A stretch of 64,000 nucleotides of DNA from Selaginella moellendorffii (GCF_000143415.4 NW_003314281.1:732833-796832); one strand, 5' to 3'; positions 36,221 through 47,669 are shown, numbered from the stretch's first letter. Notes: generated by a model from the letters alone, not told the origin. Translations and numbers: made by a program.

Positions 36221-38029
36221 TTAGTTTATTGCTAACCTGGAAACAAACACATGAACAAGCTCGGGAATACCGTGAGCAAACCTGCAGTTGACTCCATTAC
36301 GACAGTGCCCCTTGGCGAAGTATCTACAGAGCCGCGTCTTGTAGAATGGGTCGTGAAGATCCATTTCGTCACTGGCGCTTCCATCGTCCGAGAAATCTTC
36401 TTCCTCTCTAATAATGTAGTGTTCGTCCCAAAGCTTACAGGTGCACATTTGTATCTTATTCCGGTACTCCATGCCACAAGTATAACAAAACTCGTAGCCA
36501 CACCTATAGCACCAGAACACCAAGTATCGTACACAAGAAAAAGAACGAGGCAGAAAAACCATACCTGCAAGTCATGTGGTAGCACCCTTCCAAGAGCTCA
36601 ATCATCCACCTACACTTCTTGCACTGCCTCCACTTCTGGTTCTCCGCGAGCCTGTAGAGCTTTGCGTCCGCGGCATCTTTTAAGTCGAGAGGCAGCCGCT
36701 GGTATCCAGCACAAGTCGAGAATGTATGCCAGGGAACTCGGCAGTCGAGGCAGAAGTACCTTTGGCAAGCTCCACACAACTTCCGGGGCTTGGGGTCGAG
36801 GAAAGTCCTTCTATCCATTAAGTCCGAGCAGTTTGGATACGGGCAGTAGACTCTCTGCGCGTCAGGGATGCGCTCCTCCTCTATCTTCTTCATGAAAACT
36901 TTGAGAGCCGCCTCGGACAGCAGCTTCTTGCACTCGCCCTCGGTGAACTTCTTCGTGCACTCGACTTGCGGGCAAGCCACCGGGAAAGTCCGCCCGGTTG
37001 TCACTGTAGCCTCGACGTGCTGCTTCACGCACGATGAGCAAAACTTGTGAGAGCACTCGGTGAGAGTGTAAATGTCCGCATCCTGGACGTCCTCGAGGCA
37101 AATGACGCAGTGAAACATGGACCTGCTGCTGGAAGCCGTGTTTTGCCTCTGGCTGATCGAGACCGACTTCGCTACATTGTCTGCTGGCCAGTTCTCTCCG
37201 TGGAGCGCAAGGTTGATATCAAACGACTCGAAACTATCGATGAGCCCGATTGCCTTGTCATACTCGGCCATCATAGCCTTTGTAGAGACCCTCCAATATC
37301 CCTTGATCTAGGAAATAAAAAGAAACGAAGCGTTTGAATCAGGAAAGTTGGCGAAAGAAGAGAAGAACAACCAACCTGGTTATGGAGAGGGCCAGAGTCC
37401 GTGTAAGCAATGATCTTGCGAGCTCCCATGGACTGAGCCGACTTGAGAACGTCAACGAGAGCATAGTACTGCGCGACGTTCTTCCCGGTGGGAGTTGCGA
37501 CGTATCTCTTGAGCTGGAGGAGCTCGTTTCCACTGGAATCCCTGATCGATCCACCAAGAGCGGCACCAACAATCACACCACCCTCGGACACCGAGTAGCC
37601 TTTGAAATAAACCCGGAAGAACGTCCCCGTGATCCCCGACTGGAAAGGCCGCTCGTACAAGTCACCGTTCTCCTCCCACTCCCTCTCGTCCATCTCATCG
37701 ATCTCGCGAGCCATGGCGTCGTCGTGGAGCAGCTGGTCCGCGCTCTCGTTCAGCTCTTTGAGCAGCTTGGCCGCTATCTCGCGATCCTTCTCCTGCTTCT
37801 GGAGCGCCTCCAGCTCCATCTCCTGGACGCGAATTGCCAGCGCCGCGTCGTCCTCCACGCCCAGGAGTTTGTTCCTCCATCCAGCTAGGCCGAGCAAGCA
37901 ACGAGAAACCATCCGCCCAAACACAAACAGAAGCAAGCAATGGAGGACAACTACAACGAGCGCATCGCCCACCGACATTTGGAATGCAAGATCGGAGTCG
38001 GAGGCGCTAGGCGCGACCGCCATCGCCAT
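36221..38029 (-). CDS. RNase H-like + RBR (RING-IBR-RING) E3 ubiquitin ligase with C3H zinc finger, copy A
   Basis: Three exons (38029-37376, 37307-36565, 36503-36221) give 559 residues. After a coiled coil ('LAIRVQEMELEALQKQEKDREIAAKLL') comes an RNase H-like fold ('GVIVGAALGGSI', 'YYALVDVLKSAQSMGARKIIAYTDSGPLHNQ'), as in plant RBR proteins of this class. RING1 is 'CVICLEDVQDADIYTL...CSHKFCSSC', followed by the IBR (CPYPNCSDL ... CGACQRYFCLDC) and RING2 with the catalytic cysteine in 'GCYHMTC' and 'CGYEFCYTC'. A CCCH finger (CRYFAKGHCRNGVNCRFAH) ends the protein. RBR ligases take ubiquitin from E2 onto the RING2 cysteine before transfer. Unlike copy B, the first intron is not spliceable here: its position codes for a hydrophobic stretch (VVVVLHCLLLFVFG). 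Confidence 0.88.
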
Positions 38030-40218
38030 TCTTTGCTAGGATTCTTCACTGCCAGGTGGTATTCCACTAGTTTCACTTTTCCTGAACAGTTTAAAACAAG
38101 CCAAAGTATATATTTCTATTGGTCCTTTGTTCATATTGAAAATTTAATATACGAAAATCAAACTAATTACACCATCTAGTGCAAGATAGAAAGTTTTAAA
38201 TATAAACTGTTTCTAGAATATTTGTGTGAAACTTTGGAGTATGAGTAATTATAAGGTTTTACTAGTTAGTAAGTTCTTTAAAATATAAAATATTGGAATT
38301 TAGAGCACAATAATATAAGAAAAATTCAAATGGTATTTTTAAACTTTAAACAGCTTTTTCCACCATTCTATAAAGTTTATTAATTTTCTTGTTTTACTTG
38401 GTGTTATAGTGGTGTTTTATATGAAGGCATGGATCAAAGTTACTCTAATACTTGTTTAGAGAGTGTAAGATGTCATTTGATATTATTTGACATGTCATCA
38501 GTAATTACCATGACTTGGTCAAAATTTGATTACAGTTTTATAAGAAAGTGTAGAGTTGTTGTAGAAATTTATAACTTCATCAAAGGGTTAATCACCAATA
38601 TAGGATGTGGACTTTGTAGGGATTCTTGGTTTTGGTCTGTCTTTTTGTTTTAAAATCCAAGGAGCTTTAGGAATTGCAAGAAGAGTATGATTCTATAGAA
38701 AATAAACTTGATAATTTTTCTAGTACCAAATAGTAGTGGTGATCTTTGGAAGCTAGCTGAGTGAGTATAGTGGCAAGTTATTTTTATGGATTTAGTGTAC
38801 TATTCAACAAAACCAAATTGCCAACTTAGGAAAGCTTTTGCAGATTCTTCATCAAATCTATGCTTTCTTTACTATGAATTGTTTCATATATTAAAAAGCT
38901 TGATGTTAACTTTTATTCATCATTTTAAGTTGAATGAGCCTTAATTGCAAGTCCTTCTTATCACTTAGTTCATATTTTATGTGTGGTTTTGTAAACTTAT
39001 AATGATATAGTAACCATTTTGTCCCAATTTTTCTTTTTTTCAACAATCAATTTTTCTAGAATATTGCACAATACACTATTTATTCTTTCCACCAACCAAT
39101 TAGCTTCTGAATAGTATGATATTGACTTTGATATTTAATCAATAGCTTCCTCATTAGTGTTTTAAATACTTCATTGAATAAATATGAGTTTTGGTCAATA
39201 ACAAAATGAAGCCAAACAAAGGTAAATGCTATTTTAGCATAACATGAAAATATAAATACTCGATCAACTACTGAACTTGGGATCAAAGTCAAATGCAAAA
39301 CAAGAACATATACATTTAACAAGAAGTTATATAATGCCTCAAGTTGGTCAGTTATATCTAATCTACTCATTATCCTTACTATACATTTTGAACCCCTAGC
39401 AAATCCATCAATAAACCTTTAATAATAACTTGCAAGTTCTACAAACCACAATATCTTTCTTATGTTTATTAGAGTGAGCATTTAGTATTGTGGTTGCCAC
39501 AAACAAAAGAGGTGAGACTTCTTACGAGTGTTATCATGATGCAGCTGCAAAATATGGTTGGCCAAAATGATATGAGGAGATTGTGCACATGACTTTAATC
39601 TGATAGGGATGGTGTGGTTTCTTTTATGTGAGACACATCAGATGGATAATCAGGTGGTTAAGATTAGAAGAATTATTTTTATGATGTCTGCAGATCATCA
39701 AAAGTTGTTTATATTACAAAGGGAATTGCAAATGGAGAAAGGCAGGATCCTTTTAATGGCAGATCCATGGCGCATATACAGTATTCAAGAGGTTTTCTAT
39801 CCAATTTTGAAAGACAAATTCGCTGCTCAAGCATGTTGCAGCTTGGAACCTACATACTGTGAGAACTGCCACAGCAAACCAAGGATGCCAGCCGAGTATT
39901 TCAGCCACAAGAGCGTCTGCAAGCATATATATATATATAATCATCTTTGCACAAAAATTTATGCAAGCTCGTAGAAACCTTAACGAGGAAGGATTGACCA
40001 TTGCCTGTTTGAGAATTTGCCACCACAGCTAAATTGTCAAAAGGTTTGAATTGACTTTCACTGCAAGGGTACTACAGCTGTGTAACATTGCATTTGCAGT
40101 AAGATCCATCAGAAGCATTGGCTTCTAAGTATTCTATTCAAGAGTAGCAACCCCTGCATGCCCTACTAGATTAAAAATATTAAATCAAAACTCTTAATTC
40201 AAAAGGGGTAACCGTTGG
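38030..40218. other. AT-rich intergenic region
   Basis: No convincing gene. The largest frame (39609-39974, plus, 121 codons) has no recognised motif, and a (TA)n run sits at about 39926-39938. It could be the leader and promoter of the PPR gene that follows. Confidence 0.5.
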
Positions 40219-41937
40219 ATGCTATCGAGGAATAACCTTGTGGATGTTTGTCATGAGAAAACTGAGAGAAGATCATATGAAGCTTTGCTCAGTCAGTGCA
40301 AGTCGATCACAACAGGCAGGAAACTCCACCAAAGCCTTCTGGAGGCAGGATATCTTTCTCAATCCGATTCATTCTTTGCCAACCTTCTCATACGCATGTA
40401 CGGAAGGTGCAACAGCATCAGCGATGCTAAAAACATCTTCGATTCAATCTCTAAGAGGAGCGTTTTCTCCTGGACTATCATGCTTGCCGCATATGCCCAG
40501 AATGGGCATATCCGCGAGGCGAGAGATATCTTTGACAAAATGCCCTCGACACTCAAGAATGTTGTTTCATGGAACTCAATGATTTCTGCATACTCTCAAG
40601 CTGGGAATTCTAAAGAAGCCTTTTGCATATTCAAGCTCATGGATCAGGAAGGGATTCGACCAAATGAAATTACTCTGATTAGCATTCTGGATGGATTCTC
40701 CAGTTGCAATGCCTTAGAACAAGGCAAGAGTGTTCACAAGAGCATTGATTCCACTTTCATTCTTTGTGACGTTCGAGTGGGAACTGCGCTGGTCGACATG
40801 TATGGAAAATGTGGAGATATTGGAGAGGCCAAGGCTATGTTTGATGCGATGCGGACCAAAAACGAGGTGACATGGAATGCCATGATGGCTGCATATGCCC
40901 AGAACGGGCATTCCAACTTGGCAATCCGGCTGTTCCAGCTCATGAGCGTCGAAGGTGTCAAGCCCGACGACGCTAACTTTGTGAGCGTGTTGGAAGCTTG
41001 TGGTGACGCTGGAGATCTAACGGTTGGTCGACTGATTCACAGTTTTGCTACTCAAAGTGGATACGAATCAAACCTAATGGTGGCAACTTCGCTGCTAAAC
41101 ATGTACAGTAGATCGAGAGAGTTTGATCGGGCAAGAGAGATTTTTGACAGTGCTGAAAGCAAAGACGTTGTTTTGTGGACTGCTCTGCTGGTCGCATATG
41201 TCCAGAGCGGGCATGGCAAGGAAGGTTTTCGAGTTTTCGTTTGCATGGACCTGGAGGGATTTACACTGGACGAGGCTTGTTTCATCAGTGCTCTCGACGC
41301 TTGTGGGAGTGTCCTCGCTGTGAACGAAGGAAAACTCGTTCACGCGAGCTTGCTAAGTGACTATAAATATTATCTTAGCACCAAGATCCAAAATGCGCTG
41401 GTTCACATGTATGGACAGTGTGGTCATCTCAGAGAAGCGAGAAAGATCTTCGAGGACATGAGATCAAGGGATAAAGTGTCGTGGAATGGGATTCTCACGG
41501 CCTATGCCCGCCACGGGCAGATCCACGACACTCTCGACTTGTTCTTGAGAATGAACCTCGAGGGCATACCACCCAATGCAATAACTTTCACAAACGTTCT
41601 CTCTGCTTGCAGCCATGCAGGCAAGCTCTCCAAAGCGATGTTTTTCTTGGCTTCCATGCAAGGCGACCATGGAGTTTGCCTCGAGAAAGACCACTACGCG
41701 TGCGCCGTCGATCTGCTCGGACGGCTGGGACAGCTCCACGAGGCAGAGGCTTTGACGGACGGGATCTCCAGTGGCATTGGATGGATGGCGTACCTGAGCG
41801 CTTGCAAAGCTCACGGGAATGTCGAGGCGGCAGCGAGAGCTGCTGATAGAGTTCTCAAGCTGGATCCAGAGAACTCGGCACCTTACGTCTTGTTCTCGAG
41901 CACCCAGGGAGCTAGTAAAAATCTGGAAAGCTTTTAG
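40219..41937 (+). CDS. PLS-class pentatricopeptide repeat protein
   Basis: Intronless, 572 residues. About 14 tandem PPR motifs of 31-36 residues fill the protein, from 'YEALLSQCKSITTGRKLHQSLL' through blocks such as 'NLLIRMYGRCNSISDAKNIFDSI', 'TALVDMYGKCGDIGEAKAMFDAM', 'NALVHMYGQCGHLREARKIFEDM' and 'HYACAVDLLGRLGQLHEAEAL'. Alternating L, S and P variants mark the PLS class, which binds single RNA sites in chloroplasts or mitochondria. The C-terminus has only the beginning of an E domain ('WMAYLSACKAHGNVEAAARAADRVLKLDPENSAPYVLFSS'), then diverges and stops after 'KNLESF'. No E+ or DYW domain follows. No clear transit peptide is visible, so an upstream exon may be missing or the gene may be decaying. 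Confidence 0.85.
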   Translation: MLSRNNLVDVCHEKTERRSYEALLSQCKSITTGRKLHQSLLEAGYLSQSDSFFANLLIRMYGRCNSISDAKNIFDSISKRSVFSWTIMLAAYAQNGHIREARDIFDKMPSTLKNVVSWNSMISAYSQAGNSKEAFCIFKLMDQEGIRPNEITLISILDGFSSCNALEQGKSVHKSIDSTFILCDVRVGTALVDMYGKCGDIGEAKAMFDAMRTKNEVTWNAMMAAYAQNGHSNLAIRLFQLMSVEGVKPDDANFVSVLEACGDAGDLTVGRLIHSFATQSGYESNLMVATSLLNMYSRSREFDRAREIFDSAESKDVVLWTALLVAYVQSGHGKEGFRVFVCMDLEGFTLDEACFISALDACGSVLAVNEGKLVHASLLSDYKYYLSTKIQNALVHMYGQCGHLREARKIFEDMRSRDKVSWNGILTAYARHGQIHDTLDLFLRMNLEGIPPNAITFTNVLSACSHAGKLSKAMFFLASMQGDHGVCLEKDHYACAVDLLGRLGQLHEAEALTDGISSGIGWMAYLSACKAHGNVEAAARAADRVLKLDPENSAPYVLFSSTQGASKNLESF

Positions 41938-42260
41938 ATTGAAATACTTTGGTCCTAGCTTAGCAATGACAAACAACCTTAGGAAGAAACAGACGTGCTT
42001 CAGTGCGCCCTTGGGATTTTCCTGCGCCATAGCTCCCTCTCTACTGGAACCTGGCCTTGGACTCTCTCCTAGAACACTATTTTTCTCCCGTGAAACAAAA
42101 TATAAAAGCTTTTACCGGCGAGCAAACCTGCAGTTGAGTCCATGACGACAGTGCCAGAACGGGTTCTCGATGTCACTATCGCTTTCATCGTCCAATAATT
42201 CTTCTTCCTCTTGCGGTCGTCCCAGAGGTTGCAAGTGCACATTTGTATCTTATGCCACAG
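41938..42260 (-). pseudogene. remnant of Dabb and RBR genes next to the PPR gene
   Basis: Directly after the PPR stop, the minus strand at 41960-42030 carries 'MAQENPKGALKHVCF', matching the start of the A/B-barrel gene at 45270-45661. Then 42120-42255 matches the C-terminal zinc-finger exon of the RBR genes ('gagcaaacctgcagttgagtccatgacgacagtgcc', 'ggtcgtcccagaggttgcaagtgcacatttgtatctta'). Both are truncated. The order PPR-Dabb-RBR is the same as in the intact or decayed set at 44600-47600. Confidence 0.85.
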
Positions 42261-42522
42261 AAGAAAACGCAGAAAAAATCAAGGCAGAAAAAGTTAATTC
42301 CATTAGAATATCCTAGTATACACTAAAAAACTTTAAACAAAAAAACAAATGTATAAAACTTAAATGTAATCATTTTGTCTTCTTCATAAAAGATAACTTA
42401 AATTGGAAGTATAAATTACTTTATTTATTTAATAACCTTAAATACTTAGAATATATGGATATGAGAAAGATATTACTCTTCTAAGCTGTTACTTTTTCCT
42501 TTTATTAAGTTCATGCTTTGGT

Positions 42523-43377
42523 ATGCAGTTATTTCGAGAAAATCCAAATTCTATATTACCTCGAAAGTTTATTTTAGATCTTATTTTGAAAGAAATAAAA
42601 AGAATACCTGGTAATCAACCATATTATAGAGAGATGGTTTTAGCAAACATTTTAAAAATTAATAATAGACTATTAGAGGTATCTATCAGATGTGGTCATC
42701 TGGATGGTCCATGGTATTCAAATATGATGTGTAATATATTTCCATCTTGGGGTGTAATGCAACCCGGATTAAGTTTGCGTTATAACTTTGAGAGATTATA
42801 TAGATTATTGGCTGCTCAAGACATTAGTAATTATGGTACAGTAGAAATAACACAAGGAAATAAGCTATTCAATTAGTAATGAGGAATTTCAAATCCAAGA
42901 GTACATGTTTAATGTTTCAGAATACTCAAGTTTGGTTTTGTATCAAAATGATGATGGTTATTCTGTTGGCTTTTTAGATCATGCTTGAAAACTGGACCAT
43001 ATCTTTCTGAAATATCAACATTAAAAACCAATAGAATGCTTATATCACCTAATGGTCAATATTATCTTGTTATGCAAGATGATTGTAATCTTGTACTTTA
43101 TAAAGGAATAACTCATACTCCAAACTATGCTATATGGGCAACTAAATCATCTAAGCCAAGAGGATGGTCTTGTTACCTTACATTTCATATGAATGGTAAC
43201 TTGGTTATTTATACATCTATAAATGGAGCATTATGGAATTCAGGTGTGAGATGTAATGGATATTGTTGGCTAACATTAATGATATGTCTTGAAATACAGG
43301 ACAAGTCGCTATAAATGATTATCAAGCTCAAGTTTGCATATGGAGTTCTAAAATGTAGCAATGATAGGTTTTAGTTT
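42523..43377 (+). pseudogene. bulb-type (mannose-binding) lectin-like sequence, AT-rich, probably broken
   Basis: The frame 42985-43310 holds a B-lectin pattern: 'MLISPNGQYYLVMQDDCNLVLYKG' with the sugar-binding motif QDDCNLVLY, then 'YAIWATKS' and 'LTFHMNGNLVIYTSINGALWNSG'. A plausible intron (GTGTGAG ... ATACAG, about 43247-43303) would join to 'GQVAINDYQAQVCIWSSKM' and a stop at 43357. Upstream, 42523-42876 (118 codons) is open, starts after a good acceptor (TATGCAG), and shows no known domain. Between it and the lectin a frame with 'EYSSLVLYQNDDGYSVGFLDHA' ends in a stop, so the whole does not read through. Composition is much more AT-rich than the neighbouring genes. It could be a real gene with unrecognised introns. 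Confidence 0.55.
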
Positions 43378-43429
43378 TAATTGTTTTTTTTTTATCTTCA
43401 ATAGTGCCGGTTTGTATTTTCAATTTTAC

Positions 43430-44400
43430 TATATATGAAAATTATATTAGTATCTGATCTAGTAACGAAAAATATATTTCTTTCTTGTGCATCTTAGACC
43501 GTAGATATTTTTAATAATCTAATAGTTATTTTATTAATACTTGGAGACTTTCCCAAGATTGATATAATACTCTTATTATCTACCCTATAAAATATATTTT
43601 TGCCTTTGTACAATATATTCTGGTCATTTTATGAATAATAATATGACAATGAATACTCTAACGATTAGGGAGTGAACCTTAGGCTAACCTCCTCAAACTA
43701 AGTGCAGAAAACCTTTATCAAATTACTTTAAGAGGCCTTAAAGTTGATGTAGGAAGCATAACTTCTAAGCTTCATCATAAAAAAAATCAATCTTCATTTG
43801 TACTCACAAGGGTTGTGAGCTTAACAACTTTCCTATGACTCTAACCAACAATTGACATTTTAGTTATCAGAAGATATTGTGACGATTTCCATCCCACAAT
43901 ATCACAAGGGATGTAATGAATATTATTAAGATATCCAAGTGTCTTATAGGATATTTTCAATCAAACAGATGTGATCTTCCTATATTATATACTTTCTTTA
44001 ATTCTTTTATAATCTAGAACTCCATTTACACGTATTATTTCTTATTTAAAATTAGATGACTAGAAAAGATAATTCTACTGTTTTACTTGCACATTATTCT
44101 CTTTGCTTAAGCAAACCTGTAGCAGGTAGTGAATATACCTAAAATATACTTGACTATTCTAGAATATTCTACCATCTACTGGTTGTTATTCATTTAGATT
44201 ATTTATAATTTATAAACTTTCCTAAACACTTTATTCTAGTATATTCTACCATCTAATAGTTGATTAATATTGTGTTTATAAATTATAAACATGTTTATAA
44301 TTATAAACTTCCATTTAATCAATTAGATTAATAAATAGAAATAACACTAGTATTAAGAAAACCAAGCATTGCAATTCCAATATATATTTGATCATAGATT
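43430..44400. repeat. AT-rich duplicated spacer (partner of 35395-36180)
   Basis: Same sequence family and same order as 35395-36180, longer here because of extra segments at about 43630-43920. No coding potential seen. Confidence 0.65.
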
Positions 44401-44599
44401 TCTGGTGGTAAGAATTCATAATAAACAATGATTTTCTACTTTAGTGATTAATCTTTCATTTGAACTTATTGGCCTTAAACATGTCAAGGAATAGTGTCCA
44501 AGAGGAAAGGAGTATGACGCTTGCACCAGGCATATCCGCTACCTCCCAACGACGCTAACTTTGCGAGCATAGTAGAACCCTAATGTAGGCATTTGGCCG

Positions 44600-45253
44600 A
44601 GGTAAGAATCAGATGAGAATAAAAAAGAAAAAAACCGAAGTTTTGGGGACTGCTTTGTTGGTCGCATATGGAAAGGTTTCGAGTTTTCGTTTGCATGGAT
44701 CTGGAGGGATTTACACTGGACGATGCTTGTTTCGTCAGTGCTCTCGACGCTTGTGGAGTGTCTCCGCTGTGAGCGAAGGAAAACTCGTTCACGCAAGCTT
44801 GCTATAGATCGTGTCTCAGTACCAGGATCCAAAATGCGTTGCTACCAGTGTGGTCGTCTCAGCGAGAAACGAAGACTTCCGATCGGATACAGAGTCGTGG
44901 AATACGGCCTATGCTCACCAAGACTTGTTCTTGAGAATGACCCTCGACGGCATACCAGCGTTCTCTCGGCTTGCAGCCATGCAGGCAAGCTCTCCAGAGC
45001 GATGTTTTTCTTGGCTTCCATGCAAGGCGACCATGGAGTTTGCCTCGAGAAAGACCACTACGCGTGTGCCGTGGGACAGCTCCACGAGGGAGAGGCTCTG
45101 ATGGACATGGATGGCATACCTGAGCGCTTGCAAAGCTCACGGGAATGTCAAGGCGGCGCCGATAGAGGTCTCAAGCTGGATCCAGAGAACTCGGCACCTT
45201 ACGTCTTGTTCTCGAGCACCCAGGGAGCTAGGAAAAACTTGGAAAGCTTTTAG
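44600..45253 (+). pseudogene. PPR pseudogene, internally deleted copy of 41165-41937
   Basis: The plus strand contains the same blocks as the intact PPR gene ('RFRVFVCMDLEGFTLDDACFVSALDACG'-like, 'VLSACSHAGKLSRAMFFLASMQGDHGVCLEKDHYACA', 'PENSAPYVLFSSTQGARKNLESF' and the same stop) but with several deletions and frameshifts. For example, the 'CAVDLLGRLGQL' block is shortened to 'CAVGQL'. It ends 17 bp before the Dabb stop codon on the other strand. Confidence 0.88.
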
Positions 45254-45269
45254 ATTCAACAGCTTTGGT

Positions 45270-45661
45270 TCAGCTGCGATGACAAACAACCTTTGGGTGG
45301 AAATCCAAAACGATCACCTTGTCCAGAGCCGGAAGGAGCTTATTTGCGTAGGCCGTGTGCGCGGGATGGACAAGGTACGCATCTCGCCCCTCCGGAGACT
45401 CGAAAGTGGAGGTGAAAACATGAGTGAAATCCTGGTGGAGGTTCTCCACGCTCACATCGGTGCCCCTGTCACAGAAAGAGGTTGGATGAGAAGGAAAAGA
45501 AAGGAAGATACATACCACTCAAAGCCTTTCATCGCTTCAATCGACTGTGGAAGCGCCTCGTAACCAGCAATCAGAGATGCAACCTCTTCTTCCGAGATCT
45601 CGGGCTTGAATCTCGCCAGCAATACGTGCTTCAGTCCGCTCTTGGGATTTTCCTGCGCCAT
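45270..45661 (-). CDS. stress-responsive A/B-barrel (Dabb) domain protein
   Basis: Two exons (45661-45516, 45465-45270) give 113 residues, the normal length of single-domain plant Dabb proteins. Features: 'LKHVLLARFKPEISEEEVASLIAGYEALPQSIEAMKGFEWG', the first beta strand and helix, and 'DFTHVFTSTFESPEGRDAYLVHPAHTAYANKLLPALDKVIVLDF', with the HP-x-H and VxDF pattern of the dimeric alpha/beta barrel fold. Relatives include Arabidopsis HS1, a heat-stable protein with reported antimicrobial activity; the role of most members is unknown. It lies between the PPR pseudogene and RBR copy B. A truncated copy follows the PPR gene at 41938. Confidence 0.9.
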
Positions 45662-45795
45662 AGAATGCCTTTCCTCTCCACTAAGCTCCGAGATCTAAAA
45701 ACCTGGCCTTGAGAGTCCCTCCTAAATCTAAAAACCTGGCCTTGACTCGCTCCTAGAACTCTATTCTTCTCCCGGAAAAAAAAAGTATAAAGATT

Positions 45796-47599
45796 CTATC
45801 TCAGCTCGTGATTACCGTGAGCAAACCTGCAGTTGACTCCATGACGACAGTGCCCGTTGGCGAAGTATCTACAGAGCTGCGTCTTGTAGAACGGGTCGCG
45901 AAGATCCATTTCGACGTCACTGCCACTTCCATCGTCCGAGAACTCTTCTTCCTCTCTAATAATGTAGCGGTCGTCCCAGAGGTTGCAGGTGCACATTTGT
46001 ATCTTATTCCGGTACTCCATGCCACAGGTATAACAAAACTCGCAGCCACACCTATAGCACCAGAACACCGAGTATCATTCACAAGAAAAAGAACGAGGCA
46101 GAAAAATCATACCTGCAAGTCATGTGGTAGCACCCTTCCAAGAGCTCAATCATCCGCCTACACTGCTTGCACTGCCTCCAGTTCTGGTTCTCCGCGAGCC
46201 TGTAGAGCTTTGCGTCTGCGGCGTCTTTTAAGTCGAGAGGCAGTCGCTGGTATCCAGCACAAGTCGAGAATGTATGCCAGGGAACTCGGCAGTCGAGGCA
46301 GAAGTATCTGTGGCAAGCTCCACACAACTTCCGGGGCTTGGGGTCGAGGAAAGTCCTTCTATCCATTAAGTCCGAGCAGTTTGGATACGGGCAGTAGACT
46401 CTCTGCGCGTCAGGGATGCGCTCCTCCTCTATCTTCTTCATGAAAACTTTGAGAGCCGCCTCGGACAGCAGCTTCTTGCACTCGCCCTCGGTGAACTTCT
46501 TCGTGCACTCGACTTGCGGGCAAGCCACCGGGAAAGTCCGCCCGGTTGTCACTGTAGCCTCGACGTGCTGCTTCACGCACGATGAGCAAAACTTGTGCGA
46601 ACACTCGGTGAGAGTGTAAATGTCCGCATCCTGGACGTCCTCGAGGCAAATGACGCAGTGAAACATGGACCTGCTGCTGGAAGCCGTGTTTTGCCTCTGG
46701 CTGATCGAGACCGACTTTGCTAGATTGTCTGCTGGCCAGTTCTCTCCGTGGAGCGCAAGGTTGATATCAAACGAGTCGAAACTATCGATGAGCCCGATTG
46801 CCTTGTCATACTCGGCCATCATAGCCTTTGTAGAGACCCTCCAATATCCCTTGATCTAGGAAAGAAAAAGAAACGAAGCGTCTGAATCAGGAAAGTTGGC
46901 GAAAGAAAAGAAGGACCCCAACCTGGTTATTGAGAGGGCGAGAGTCCGTATAAGCAATGATCTTGCGAGCTCCCATGGACTGAGCCGACTTGAGAACGTC
47001 AACGAGAGCATAGTACTGCGCGACGTTCTTCCCGGTGGGAGTTGCGACGTATCTCTTGAGCTGGAGGAGCTCGTTTCCACTGGAATCCATGATCGATCCA
47101 CCAAGAGCGGCACCGACGATCACACCACCCTCGGAAACCGAGTAGCCTTTGAAAAAAACCCGGAAGAACGTCCCCGTGATCCCCGACTGGAAAGGCCGCT
47201 CGTACAAGTCACCGTTCTCCTCCCACTCCCTCTCGTCCATCTCATCGATCTCGCGAGCCATTGTCTCGTCGTGGAGCAGCTGGTCCGCGCTCTCGTTGAG
47301 CGCTTTGAGCAGCTTGGCCGCTTTGCCGCGATCCTCCTCCTGCTTCTGGAGCGCCTCCAGCTCCATCTCCTGGACGCGAATTGCCAGCGCCGCGTCGCCC
47401 TCCACGCCCAGGAGCTTGCTCCTCCATCCAGCTAGAAACGAGAAACCAGTATCACCATCTGCCAAAATCCGGTCGTCTTCTCACCTTTTCCGCGATCATC
47501 CAGCGTGTCAATGCCCATCGATGCCGCCAGCGCCTCGTTCATCTGCATTTGGAAGGCGAGATCGGAGTCGGAGGCGCTGGGCGCCACCGCCATCGCCAT
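45796..47599 (-). CDS. RNase H-like + RBR E3 ubiquitin ligase with C3H zinc finger, copy B
   Basis: Four exons (47599-47485, 47431-46923, 46855-46113, 46051-45796) give 540 residues. Domain order matches copy A: coiled coil, RNase H-like fold, RING1 (CVICLEDV...CSHKFCSSC), IBR, RING2 with catalytic Cys in GCYHMTC, and a final CCCH finger (CRYFANGHCRHGVNCRFAHG). Exon 3 has exactly the same length as exon 2 of copy A (743 bp). The N-terminus is encoded by a separate exon ('MQMNEALAASMGIDTLDDRGK'), followed by a 53-bp intron, and is soluble. This is probably the ancestral form. Its start codon lies 70 bp from that of the divergent UGT pseudogene. The two copies are highly similar, including introns, so the duplication is recent or maintained by gene conversion. 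Confidence 0.92.
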
Positions 47600-47669
47600 T
47601 CTCTTTTCTAGGGTTCTTCACTGCCAAGTAAGAAAAAAGAAAGAAAGAAAATGTGAAGAGCCCTAACTG

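Noticed and set aside
39609-40001. Open frames before the PPR gene (121 codons plus, 82 codons minus)
   Set aside because: No domain, AT-rich composition and a TA microsatellite inside; more likely leader or spacer.
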